Assembly: GCA_012934845.2 (NCBI GenBank)
Contig: WNNJ02001574.1
Location: forward strand, 25,292 to 89,291
Reading direction: 5' to 3'
Origin: Pomphorhynchus laevis
Lineage: Eukaryota > Acanthocephala > Palaeacanthocephala > Echinorhynchida > Pomphorhynchidae
Length of the DNA: 64,000 bases
Within the stretch, counting starts at the first letter, position 1. The number at the start of each line of letters is the position of its first letter. This document shows, piece after piece, positions 35,487 through 46,495 of the stretch. Made by a program: the position numbers and the translations under genes. A model generated the notes under the pieces. That model made no database searches, was not told the origin of the DNA, and worked only from the letters and a program-made list of their open reading frames with translations.

Positions 35487-35875
35487 AGATTGCTCTCACC
35501 AAGTGCAACACGAGATGCAAGTTCTTTCTTAGCTTGAGACAATTTCTCCCTTTGAAGAGCGTCAAGATCTTTTAAGAGACTAACGTGGGATCCTTTTAAA
35601 CGATATGAATTCCGAAGAATTAACTCAGCATGTGACTGCTCTCTAAATACGGCCTTGAGTAAACGCGGCCTATTACTAAGTGTATCACGCTTACCCAGTC
35701 GAAATAATGCAACGAGTTTAACACGTTTGACAATATCCACATTGCAAGAACCAAGTACCTGCGTCAATATAAATCTCACACTCTGGACGTCCTCGTCCAG
35801 AGTGTGAGATTTAGAACCTGTGTTATTTTTATTAAGAAAATCATTATTATTAATATTTCTAGGTTTAGCATGCTA
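35366..35875 (-). CDS. LINE B ORF1, C-terminal part
   Basis: The frame is open from a stop near 35876 to 35366. It reads DEDVQSVRFILTQVL, then LVALFRLGKRDTLSNRPRLL and NLCVQNFQVVRRRIRISW, matching LINE A ORF1 residues about 235 onward and its frame-shifted extension. Here, unlike in LINE A, the whole C-terminal domain is in one frame. It overlaps the start of ORF2 by 121 bases in another frame. There is no credible ATG upstream, so the copy is truncated at its 5' side. Confidence 0.7.
35771..35812. repeat. perfect 19-bp hairpin in LINE B ORF1
   Basis: aaatctcacactctggacg is followed by loop tcct and its exact reverse complement. The hairpin lies inside the ORF1 frame (residues KSHTLDEDVQSVRF on the minus strand), a short distance from the 5' limit of the copy. 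Confidence 0.85.
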
Positions 35876-35876
35876 C

Positions 35877-37120
35877 GAACTCGAATTATTCCTCAAAAGC
35901 CTTAAATTCATTATGTGCTATACGCGTTTATTGTTGTTTATGCATACGATGTTAAATAAGATGTTATTGTTTTATATGCTTGTCAATTAAAACATAGTTT
36001 GACGATGATATTTTCAACATGTTTAATGTCGTTCAAAATTTTTTCAGGCCATTGATTTGGAATCAAGTTATTGGTTTTATTATTCTATTATTATTTAATC
36101 AAGTTATTGGTTTTAATTTGACTTGAAATCAAGTTATTCCTATTATTCACTTGATAAGAATTTACCGCCTCAGCGGATCCTAATATCTTTGTCGTGATTG
36201 TTATCAAGTATTGAACGTGTTTTAAAGGTCTAGCGATATAGCCAGATAATGCGTTATATGAGTGTAAGCTTTTGTCCACAATGTGAGCATTCGGACGCTT
36301 TTCTCATGGATCAATAAAGGAAATGATGATAATCCGCATAATAAATGCATTAACATTTGAAGCACCGTGGGAAACTTCACATTCCGAGTTTTTTTTATCA
36401 AAGATAACAACTTCTAATTTATAGAGCGGATATATCGTTATGCATAAATTAAATTTTATTCTCCTTTTGATGGCTGATTTCCAGCCACCGTTAGTCTTTC
36501 GTTAAACAAAAGTACAATCATAGTCGTTGCAAGCGTTGGTAATTTCCTCGTTTAGTACTTCAAATAGGAATATACTTAAACATAGATGTAATTTTATTTG
36601 AGAAGTAGATAAAATGCTATTTTTTCATGTTTAAGCACATATCTATATTCCATTTTCCAACATGAAGTGGTAAAATCGATTATTGTATGGTATGTTTTAT
36701 TTTTAATAAACTTAAAAGCTGATTTTGGTCAATTTTTTCTTTTATAATGCTTTTTGAGACAAATATCACTATCTTCTTACATTTACAGCTACTTTTAATC
36801 AGGAATAACTCTTTAATTAATATTAATTCATTTTAATTAATTTTAAAGTAATTTACATCAGGAATAATTCCTACGGGACAATAATTTGTCACCTGAGAAA
36901 TACTAGATTTTGAGACCTAGTGAGCACTACTAACACTTACTTAAGCCAACATTTGATCGTCTCATTCGCCAGAACAAACGGCTTTTGGACATGTCCGATT
37001 TTCAGTGCAGCCTATATTAGAAAATCGATTGCTGTATCCCTATTTTTCTCTTCCGATTTCCCGAACGTGCACAAAATAAACTTGATTCTAGGATGTTACA
37101 TATTCATATATTGTATATAC
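35877..37120. other. no supported gene, AT-rich
   Basis: A short repeated word aatcaagttattggtttta occurs at about 36060-36115. Other small frames are not convincing. Confidence 0.35.
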
Positions 37121-37403
37121 TCTTGAGTTTCAACCATACCGCATTGTAACACAACGAAACATCGTCAACATACAACATGTTGTGATAGGCTGCCAAGCTT
37201 CTCTCTTCTAGGTCGCCCATTAATTCATATGTAAGTAATGCTAAATCATAGGAAGCTGATTAATTTATAAATTTTATTTTTCAGTTTACTTAGTATAAAT
37301 TTTTTGATGGTTTGAAATGTTTTCATCCTGCATCAAGTTTAAATTAAAAGAATCGAAATTTAATTATTACGAGTCAAAAATGTATAATTTCTGTTCACAA
37401 CAG

Positions 37404-37521
37404 GAGTGATTGGCAATATTTAAAAGACGACTCAATTTCGTACCGACAGATTAGTGAAGAAAATAGTCACGGTGATGATGTCTCCGTAGAAAGTTGTATG
37501 AATTTCATGTTAAATAGTTAA
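37404..37521 (+). CDS. possible terminal exon of an unidentified host gene
   Basis: After ttctgttcacaacag an open stretch reads SDWQYLKDDSISYRQ, ISEENSHGDDVSVES and CMNFMLNS, then TAA. The composition is protein-like, unlike the surrounding DNA. A candidate upstream exon ends at about 37220 (CCATTAATTCATAT before gtaagt) in phase 2, which would join as AT+G in the correct frame. I do not recognise the protein. It could equally be chance or a relic. Confidence 0.3.
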
Positions 37522-38574
37522 TGATACAAAGGCATTGAATGATCTTGTATTCGACGACCTCCTGGTTGTTTTACTTGAAAAAGTTTGCTTTTGGTTTATG
37601 TTTATTTAAAATTTTTAAGTTATATTGCGGGTGTTACTTATAAATATCTCCTTTGATAATATCTTGTTTGTGTGTTACTAGTATGTTTTAAAGCATTAAT
37701 GGGTACTCAGGCATTTAAGATAATTGTTGTTGAGGTAGCAATCTGAACAAATGAAATAGTTTTTCTGGAATAGACTGTGGATTTTGTTATAATACGTATT
37801 TAGTAGCTGGATATATGCAAAATTGCAAAATAACTTTCACCTAGGCTATTTGCCGATGTCGGCTAGATATTTATACAGAGTAATATCTACTAATAATGTA
37901 TGTCAGTGAGGCGTATATTTTCGATTAGATTTCGATGAATACAGTACAATTCGATGCTATTTTTGGTATGATAAACTTTTGAAATAAATATATTTCGCTA
38001 TTTTGTAATTACCAATCTGTTCCACTGTTAACATTTTCCACATGTAAAAATATTTTATCTTTTTTACATTTAAAGTGTCAATAGCTGCATTTATTGTGTA
38101 ATTTAGTTACTCACATTTTTGTCGTCATTGAAAATAAAAATGATTCATTTTTAAATTTATTTTTTATTAATTTATTTAGTTTCAACATTTCCATATCGTA
38201 TTTGAATCCGTGTTCATCATCGAATAAAATATTGGTCAATATAGTCAACACAAATAAGGCTGACTATATTTTCATAATTTTATCAAGTTGATATGGTCAT
38301 AGCAGTTGTAGTGGATATTTATATTTTGAAAGTGAATTAGTTAAATTTTTATAGATTATTTGTTCATTATCAATTAAACGCAGTAAGTTGCTTGTAATAT
38401 TTAGCAATTTGTGATATGGTTTAAAATTATTTTCTATCATTTTATTCTATAAAAATACATGTGTCACATTATGAATGGATGCAATTGATATCACAATTTA
38501 AAAATCAAATCTGAACAGAAGAAATAAGAGGTGATAAAATAATATTCCGTTTGATTTTGAGACTTGGAAATTTA

Positions 38575-38742
38575 ACATCGTAAAGTCTCAGACGCTTCTC
38601 TGGGGTTGATAGATAAACATGCGTTGATGTATGGCGGAGCCGGAGGTCACATAAACATTATCAAAGAAGCTAAAACTGGATATGTTTTGCAAATGATACA
38701 CAAGAAACAAAGAGTTTGTTTTCAGAGTTTGATGACAAAATA
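38575..38742 (+). other. unassigned short open frame
   Basis: Open for about 55 codons: RKVSDASLGLIDKHALMYGG, then AGGHINIIKEAKTGYV and a Lys/Gln-rich end. It has no recognised family and no clear splice sites. Noted because its codon content looks less random than its surroundings. Confidence 0.2.
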
Positions 38743-39143
38743 AGACTGCGAAAATTTGTCTGTCTTCTTTTTGTGAGTTTTTCCCCTACTGATTCACATA
38801 TGCCTCAAAATTACTGTTGAATTACGTTTTTAAATGCTTATTTGTTTTCTTATTTTAAATTTCAGTTTATCATAAAGATATTTTATTTTTTAAATAAAAA
38901 GTCATTAAAACAAATTACAAGGTATACAAAGAGTATAAATTTTTCTTAAAGGAAATAAAAGAGCGTCAATCAGAACCTGATTTGGATGCCAAAATAAGTA
39001 AATAAAGCAATATGGTAATGATACATTTGCAGCAATAGTTGCTCAAAGTCTTTTAATTTATGGTTTTATTCAAGTTAAATTTTATATTTTTAGTATATTT
39101 TCACCAATTTATTAGATTATCGATTTAATAATAAAATATTTAG

Positions 39144-39248
39144 AAACAGATGAAGAACAAAATAAATAAAAGCTTAAAGGAAAATTATGATAATTTCAGT
39201 ACCGACTCAAGAGTTGAGGTGAGCAAAAATGAACAAAGAACAATGAAG
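39144..39248 (+). CDS. possible internal exon (unassigned)
   Basis: aaatatttag precedes a 105-base open stretch (KQMKNKINKSLKENYDNF..., SRVEVSKNEQRTMK) ending AAG before gtaatc. It is 35 whole codons with phase 0 at both ends. An alternative donor (gtgagc) lies inside. The function is unknown and the link to 37.4 and 38.6 kb is unproven. Confidence 0.25.
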
Positions 39249-40236
39249 GTAATCATTACTTGTATGGCAATCAATAAATGTATAGATTATCTTTATGTAT
39301 TATCAAGCAACAGATAATTTATTTTTAAATATTTATATCTAAATAAAATATTATTTTATTCATTTATTACATTAGTAATATCGAATTATTTCTTAATTAA
39401 ATATTATAATATTTATAAAGTATTATAATATTATAATATATTTGTTATACTTGCTCTTGGATTAATGTAATTTGTCTATAGCGAACCATCTTCGAAAAAA
39501 CAACATTCAAATTTTATTTGTTAATTATTTCTGGTGAAATTTCATTCATTATCATTAATATTCAATATTTGAATATTAAAAATAACCATCTATTTATAGT
39601 TTTATAAATTTACACAAACATAAAATTAGTTTTATCCCAAAAATCTACAATCATCTTTGGGAAAATTACATTTTGTAATTAAAATGAATTAAAATGAAAT
39701 AAAAAAATAAATTAATTTGTGATGTGATTAGCTGGAACGTTTGAATAGAACTGTCGTAGTTTCGCCTATTCTAATAATATCGTTAATTAAAGATAGAGCT
39801 CGAAGAGGAGGTCAGTTAGCTGTAGAAATTCTGACAACATATCTCTTTTCGAATATTCGCTTTTATCATTTTTATAACACTTCCTTTATATCAGCTAAAT
39901 TTAAATTTGTATAAAGGCTACTAAAATCGTAAGTATTTATATTTTGAATACTTATTCCATCTATGGGTTTTGAAAATTATCTTGCCTAATTAATTTTCAA
40001 AGGGTGTTTCGATTATTTAAAAGTTTTTAAATCTATTAAAATTACAAATTAAAGTTATTCATAAAAGCTGGGATATGTTTTAATGTAGATTAAAAATCGC
40101 TGCATATTAACCTTTTTCATTGGACATTTACGTAATTTAGGATTTTAGTCTAATATAAGAATATCCATATATATTTTTTCAAATATCTGTATTTGGCAAA
40201 TCTGTAAACAGTTATGACTAATAGCTATATGGAAAA

Positions 40237-40440
40237 GTGGCCATTGATAAAATCATACTCGATGATTATCTAAAGTTTGATATTGTTAATTTTAAATTTA
40301 TTATAGTAAGACATTTGCATTCATTATTTGCACACGATTTTAATATATCCAGGCATTCATTATTGCAAGTATTTAATTCATTATTTGCACACGATTTTAA
40401 TACATCCAGGCGAAAGTATCGACGTTATAGTTGGTACTAA
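40237..40440 (+). other. short ORF over a duplicated word, left arm
   Basis: The 67-codon frame spans two copies of attatttgcacacgatttta about 58 bp apart; its mirror at 46833-46630 encodes the identical peptide. I do not think it is a gene; it is listed because both arms preserve it. Confidence 0.3.
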
Positions 40441-40574
40441 TAACGTATTAGTAACATGAAGAATTCGATATGAATAATGCAATGTACCTAGCATTTCATG
40501 GTCAAGAATCACTACCTAAAGCATTAACAGTATTTTAACTGGCTACTTATCTACTAGTCATTGATTTCACAACT

Positions 40575-40934
40575 CAGTTTATAAATAAATAAAGATTTTC
40601 TTAATAACAAATAATACATGGTGAAGGAATAAATAAATGTCAGATCAGTTCCAAGATAAACAAAAGAAATAACAAGACAGCACGTGTTAGTCTTCTTCAA
40701 TGTTCAAGGCATCAAATCCAGGGGGATCTGAGCCCCCCAACCGATCCAACACGCCGCCTTCCGACTGAACCACCCGGGGTCTTTCACCCCCCGAAGAATC
40801 CAATCGGCGCGAACTATGCTGGGTAAACGAGAGACGAGGAGCTTAAGAAACCTTAGCCTTTGCTCTGGGGGACGTCCTCTTGAGAAAAAGACTAGTCCCG
40901 AGATAGCCCAGGTACCCCAAAGGCGTACCTGGGA
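40575..40934 (-). pseudogene. LINE C 3' end in the left arm
   Basis: Mirror of 46137-46495. It encodes WAISGLVFFSRGRPPEQRLR and the WFSRKAACWIGWGAQIP stretch, and ends in the aagaaaatctttatttattt tail. It is the 5'-truncated end of LINE C. The match to 27593-27947 is clear, but this copy has an open frame there whereas the long copy does not. Confidence 0.75.
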
Positions 40935-41270
40935 CAACTCAGTTTGACCACAACTCAATCTAATTCCCTCTTTATAGTAAACTTCTGTTGAAATAAACTG
41001 TGTAGCCATTGGTGTACATTATATACTTAATAAATAAATCAATTTCATTCGGAGAGAATGTATCGTCGGTTCATCCCATGCAGTCACATTACAGTTTGAT
41101 ATATATCAACACTTCTTTTTGCTAAAAATACGACAGAAATATGCGACAATATATAATATTAATAATAATATTATATTACCGCGTTATATATTTGTAGAGA
41201 TTACTAATGATGGAGTATTTGATAATCGATTCCCCTAATCCATACTCAATATCAGATTCAGTTTATAAGT

Positions 41271-41456
41271 TATATAAAGATAAATTGTTTGAGAATGTTT
41301 AACTAATAACTAGGCTAATCCAGAAAAAAATTAAATTTATTACTACTATAAATTAAGCCCAGAAGAAGTACCCAAACCGCGTCAACTGTGATTTAAGATT
41401 AACTCTGGGTTATACTTGTTATTAGTTAAATATTCTCACAAATATTTCTTTATATA
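41271..41456. repeat. 186-bp foldback (MITE-like) in the left arm
   Basis: tatataaagataaattgttt... at the left pairs with the right end ...aatatttctttatata; the arms are about 39 bp and end at gttattagttaaa on both sides of an internal 107 bp. The same element sits in the right arm at about 45613-45800, where it has a few extra bases. Confidence 0.65.
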
Positions 41457-41840
41457 TGCGATTTCGTGTGATGTCGCATGAATTTAATGTTTTGAAGTAA
41501 TAGAACACTCATATTATCATCTTCGCTTAACTTTTACAGAACGCAATTACGGGTTTCAATTGTTGAATACTGGGATGAGCTTATGCTTTCCGCGATAATA
41601 ATGCGTTTACTGTAAATATTTTAGTAATATAAGCTCTAGACATTTTAATTTAATGATACGAGATACAAGATATCGAAGTAGTTGGATACCGTTGAATACA
41701 TGTTCCGCTGTAAAAGCGATTATTTCTGATAATATTTGTCAACCATCACGTCCATAATTTAAATGCTTGACGATGTGTTCTCGAAGGTATAACTTTATTG
41801 TATTGCTATGTCAAAAGTGTTTAATATGTTAATGTTTAGT

Positions 41841-42490
41841 GTCTTTAAAATAAAATGTTTAACATGTAACTCATAACTTTGTTACATAAGCTCCTAAATG
41901 TGCCCGTTTGGTTTGTCAATTCACACGAATGAAATTGCAATTCTCAAATTTCTTAATTTAATGATACGATATACACCTTCCGCAAATTATACTTTATTTA
42001 ATGTGAGATTCGACGGATTAAAAGTATTATCTCTCGAGATTAATACATTCTCATTCAAACGGATAGCGTACGTGACGATGATATAAACGACGTAATTAAG
42101 ATTTTTTACTTAACAAACAGTGAACTAGCCGATCAGAATATCTACAGAATGGAATCTCAATGGAAACGTTGCAAAGCATCTACAGACAAGTCATCAACAG
42201 TCAACTTTATATAGCGTGTCAATTGTCCATATATACAAAATTCGGATTAAACTTTTAAACTAAAGAATTGATAGTATTATTAGCATTCATCGTTTGTTAT
42301 GCACTCCAGGTAGGATAAACCGATGACTAATTTGTATAAAACATTTAAGTGCATATTTTCATTTTATAGTCGAATATCCGGAACTTTTTGCTATGAATTT
42401 ATTATTTGTATAAAACATTTAAATGTTAATCTTCATATTATATTCGAATATTTGTTAATTTAAAACTCTTTGTGATTAATTTATAATTTA
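41841..42490. other. palindrome spacer, left part
   Basis: AT-rich, no supported gene. Confidence 0.4.
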
Positions 42491-43065
42491 ATAAGCTAAC
42501 TGAGTCTACGTATTTTATATTGCAAATTAAAAATAATGCAAAATAAAAGTTAAATAATAAAAATAATTAATTAATAATAAATAATTGTTTTAAGATTTTT
42601 TATAATTTAAATCCAGTTAAAATAAAAAATTGAAATTTAAAATAAACGTCATCAGGAGGAACTGCTATGCTATCAGGTTTCGGCCCCTAACTCCTCTACC
42701 CAACATAGCAGCGGGGCCAAATACATGCTAATGATGTATTTCCTCTGAAATAACTATCTAGTATCTTATTTTAATACAAAGTATATTATTTATTATCCAT
42801 CCATAAAAATTTGCCACTTAAGAGTTTAAATTTATTCTTTATATTATTGTGTTGATTTATATATTTTACTATTTTCTGCTTGATGTTATTTTTATAGTAA
42901 CCTAGTTTAAAATATGTATCTATTAAATTATTTAAATGATTTTGAAGAAAGCCAATATCGTTACAAATTGTTGCAATTCTTAAAATTTCATTATTTAATG
43001 TATTATATTTTATATTATATGGTATGCATGAATGCTCATGCAAAAATATGTTTCTTGTAAATTAA
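42490..43065 (-). repeat. PLE-like repeat fragment, copy 3
   Basis: It contains the hairpin ggcccc (42682-42687) with ggggcc (42713-42718) and an ORF at 43043-42786 encoding the same 85 residues as copy 1 (778-1035). It lies in the spacer of the large inverted repeat. A similar word, atatttgttaatttaaaac / atatttgttaatttgaaac, is found just outside both ends (about 42460 and 43137). Confidence 0.7.
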
Positions 43066-45223
43066 ATGCGAACTATCAAAATTTGATAAATCAAAAATTA
43101 TAAAAAATTTATATATATATTTAACAAATATATATATAAATATATATATTTGTTAATTTGAAACGGTTTGTGATTAATATATGCACTTATAATATTTGAA
43201 TAATTATATAATTCATAATATTTTTTAAATATCTAAATGCTTAGCTTCGTTTTATATTCAAATATTTGAAAATCTTTTACATTTTTGTTGAATTTGTGTT
43301 TGACTGTAACCTTCTGAGACTGTAACCTTTGACCGTAACATTCTTATTATCGGTCATGAAGCGTCTACAACTTGAATGCACTCGCAAATTTATCTGTTAA
43401 TACAATTCACAAGCGTTTGATTATTTAAAAAATGTAATTTTCCTTTTGCTCGGACATTTTGTAGTTTAGTTTGTAGAAGAGTAAAATATATCCTGGTTTG
43501 CAAGCACTGATCTTGAAATTATAAATATAATTAACTAAATATCAAGGTTTTTCTAATACTAACGCCAACGTAGTTTCAAAATAAAGTCGTCAAATTCAAA
43601 TTAAGAATGATAATAAATCTCATTGTCGTTTTTATTTTCAGCAACTGCCAATTAAGGAAACCGGAAAGGAAAATACAGACCTGTCTTTTTCCAATTATAT
43701 ATTTTAATATCTAATATTATCTTCTTTAAAATCCAAAATATCTGGCTCTTTAAAATATAAATTTAAATTGAGAAACTTATAAATAATATAAAAACTGATA
43801 GTTTTGCTGGTAATAAAGAGGAATGTCATCACTTCTCGGTTATTTAGAATTATTTTTTTATTATAAAATACGTAAACTCAGTTAGCCCACCGTATTTTTT
43901 GATCGGTTATTGATTATTTAATCAAGTGATTAAGGATTTTATTAAGTTGTTGAAATTCTGACAATCCATAATTATGCCACATTTTTGCACATTTTTGTTT
44001 ATTAACCCGATGCTGATATTGTTTATGAACCGAATTCGTGATATTTTTAAAAATTATATTTTTAATTATTAATAATTTATTTTGAACAGATATTGTTAAT
44101 AATAAATTCTTAATTATTAATTAATATTAAACAATCAACTATAAATATCCTAAATTATCACATTTTGTTTTTTCATGTGTATATACTTGAATACTTGAAT
44201 ATATAAATTGTAAACTACAGAATTAGTTGATGAATGCAATAAATCTCATTTTGTTCAGACCTCGATATACTACTCTTGCATTCAACTGAGTATAAAATGG
44301 ATTTTTCAAAAATTCTCAACGAAACCGGCGGTAGGTAATTTGGGCTACCAGTTAATGTACCTGTTTTATTTTCAATGAGGATTAATATAAACCATATCTT
44401 ATAAAAAGTTTATTCTTGACCTGTGTTATACTGAGTCAAGGATAAATTCTATTAATGAAATGTACATCTAAAAATGTTTTATCATTTGATATACTTGACC
44501 TCAGTGTCGATAAATCTGGGTTTATGCATTAGCAGCTAACTTTAGTATACTTAAGGTATCCCAAGTATCTTCGTTATCATTCATGATTTTACTCATTCCC
44601 GACTACATATTCGATGCTATTAACGTAATTTGAATACATGTCGTTATCAGATCTATAATCTTCGAATGAACTGTAAGTTCATTTCTAACTTTTAGTAAAA
44701 AAGTTAAGAAGTTTGAATAAACTAAACTCATTTCTTGTATGTTAATCTTAAAACTGAGGATTATTTAAACTGAGGATTATTATTTATGTCTGTAAATGCA
44801 GAAGCAACATATTTTTATGAAATTCGGCATGGAAGATGTAGTGCCTTATTTCACTGCAAAACATTGCATGATATAAATATCATGATATCATGACATTATA
44901 TATGACGTGGCAATATCATAGTGTCAATAGATAATATTATTATATATCAATATTATCATACATTATATAGGCAGTTAATTTGACATCCTAAAAGTCAAAT
45001 GCCAGGAACCACATAAAGTTAATAGTGGATAGATTCGGTTCATTCAGTATTGGTGATATATCACTGCATAAAGTCGTAACCGTCGAAATATTCTATATTA
45101 ATAAAATGTGCGTCTAAAAATGCTTTTACATTTGAGAATTACAATTTTGATCATGTAAATTGACTGGTCATAAGCTCACTTTTAGGAGCGACCAATGCTA
45201 ACAATTTTATGAGTGATTGAGAA
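43066..45223. other. palindrome spacer, right part
   Basis: AT-rich, no gene that I can support. Confidence 0.4.
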
Positions 45224-45612
45224 ACTAAACATTAACATATTAAACACTTTTGACATAGCAATACAATAAAGTTATACCTTCGAGAACACATCGTCATTTT
45301 TAATTATGGACGTGATGGTTGACAAATATTACCAGAAATTCTCGCTTTTACAGCGGAACATGTATCCAACGGTATACTACTACTTCGATATCTTGTATCT
45401 CGTAGCATTAAATTAAAATATCTACAGTTAATATTATTAAAATATTTACGGTAAACGCATTATTATCGCGGAAAGCATAAGCTCATCCCAGTATTCAACA
45501 ATTGAAACCCGTAATTGCGTTCTGTAAAAGTTAAGCGAAGATGATAATATGAGTGTTCTATTACTTCAAAACATTAAATTCATGCGACATCACACGAAAT
45601 CGCATATATAAA

Positions 45613-45800
45613 GAAATATTTGTGAGAATATTTAACTAATAACAAGTATAACCCAGAGTTAATCTTAAATCACAGTTAACGCGGTTTGGGTTGTTCAATA
45701 ACTCTTCTTCTGGGCTTAATTTATAGTAGTAATAAATTTAATTTTTTTCTGGATTAGCCTAGTTATTAGTTAAACATTCTCAAACAATTTATCTTTATAT
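45613..45800. repeat. foldback (MITE-like) in the right arm
   Basis: Counterpart of 41271-41456. A stretch of about 15 bases near 45690 is present here and missing on the left. Confidence 0.6.
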
Positions 45801-46060
45801 AACTTATAAACTGCATCTGATATTGAGTATGGATTACGGGAATCGATTATCAAATACTCCATCATTAGTAATCTCTACAAATATATAACGCAGTAATATA
45901 ATATTATTATTAATATTATATATTGTCGCATATTTCTGTCGTATTTTTAGCAAAAAGAAGTGTTGATATATCAAACTGTAATGTGACTGCATGGGATGAA
46001 CCGACGATACATTCTCTCCGAATGAAATTGATTTATTTATTAAGTATATAATGTACACCA

Positions 46061-46495
46061 ATGGCTACACAGTTTATTTCAACAGAAGTTTACTATAAAG
46101 AGGGAATTAGATTGAGTTGTGGTCAAACTGAGTTGTCCCAGGTACGCCTTTGGGGTACCTGGGCTATCTCGGGACTAGTCTTTTTCTCAAGAGGACGTCC
46201 CCCAGAGCAAAGGCTAAGGTTTCTTAAGCTCCTCGTCTCTCGTTTACCCAGCATAGTTCGCGCCGATTGGATTCTTCGGGGGGTGAAAGACCCCGGGTGG
46301 TTCAGTCGGAAGGCGGCGTGTTGGATCGGTTGGGGGGCTCAGATCCCCCTGGATTTGATGCCTTGAACATTGAAGAAGACTAACACGTGCTGTCTTGTTA
46401 TTTCTTTTGTTTATCTTGGAACTGATCTGACATTTATTTATTCCTTCACCATATATTATTTGTTATTAAGAAAATCTTTATTTATTTATAAACTG
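46061..46495 (+). pseudogene. LINE C 3' end in the right arm
   Basis: The frame 46061-46366 (101 residues) is open: the first 25 or so residues are flanking sequence, and homology to LINE C starts at about 46137 (QVRLWGTWAISGLVFFS). The conserved C-terminal block follows, then the 3' tail. It is a 5'-truncated insertion made before the arms were duplicated, since both arms contain it at the same place. Confidence 0.75.

Larger units (their letters stand above)
32440..35876 (-). mobile_element. LINE B, almost complete CR1/L2-like element
   Basis: On the minus strand: the C-terminal part of ORF1 (35875-35366), overlapping ORF2 (35486-32496), and a short 3' end running to about 32440. It is 5'-truncated relative to LINE A: only the last roughly 170 codons of ORF1 are present. 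Protein-level likeness to LINE A runs through both ORFs, yet the sequences are far from identical, so A and B are separate families of one clade. One in-frame stop in ORF2 is the only obvious lesion. Confidence 0.85.
39590..41840 (+). repeat. left arm of a large inverted repeat
   Basis: ctatttatag at 39590-39599 pairs with its reverse complement ending at 47480, and paired ORF ends (40237/46833, 40440/46630, 40704/46366, 41009/46061) all sum to 87070, so there is no net indel over at least 1.4 kb. The arm carries a LINE C tail, a small foldback and a duplicated word with tttgcacacgattttaata. Beyond 41345 there are small differences from the right arm. Confidence 0.92.

Noticed and set aside
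44297-44335. Short first-exon candidate (MDFSKILNETGG before gtaatt), reminiscent of the N terminus of SLC22 transporters.
   Set aside because: Twelve residues only, with no second exon found.
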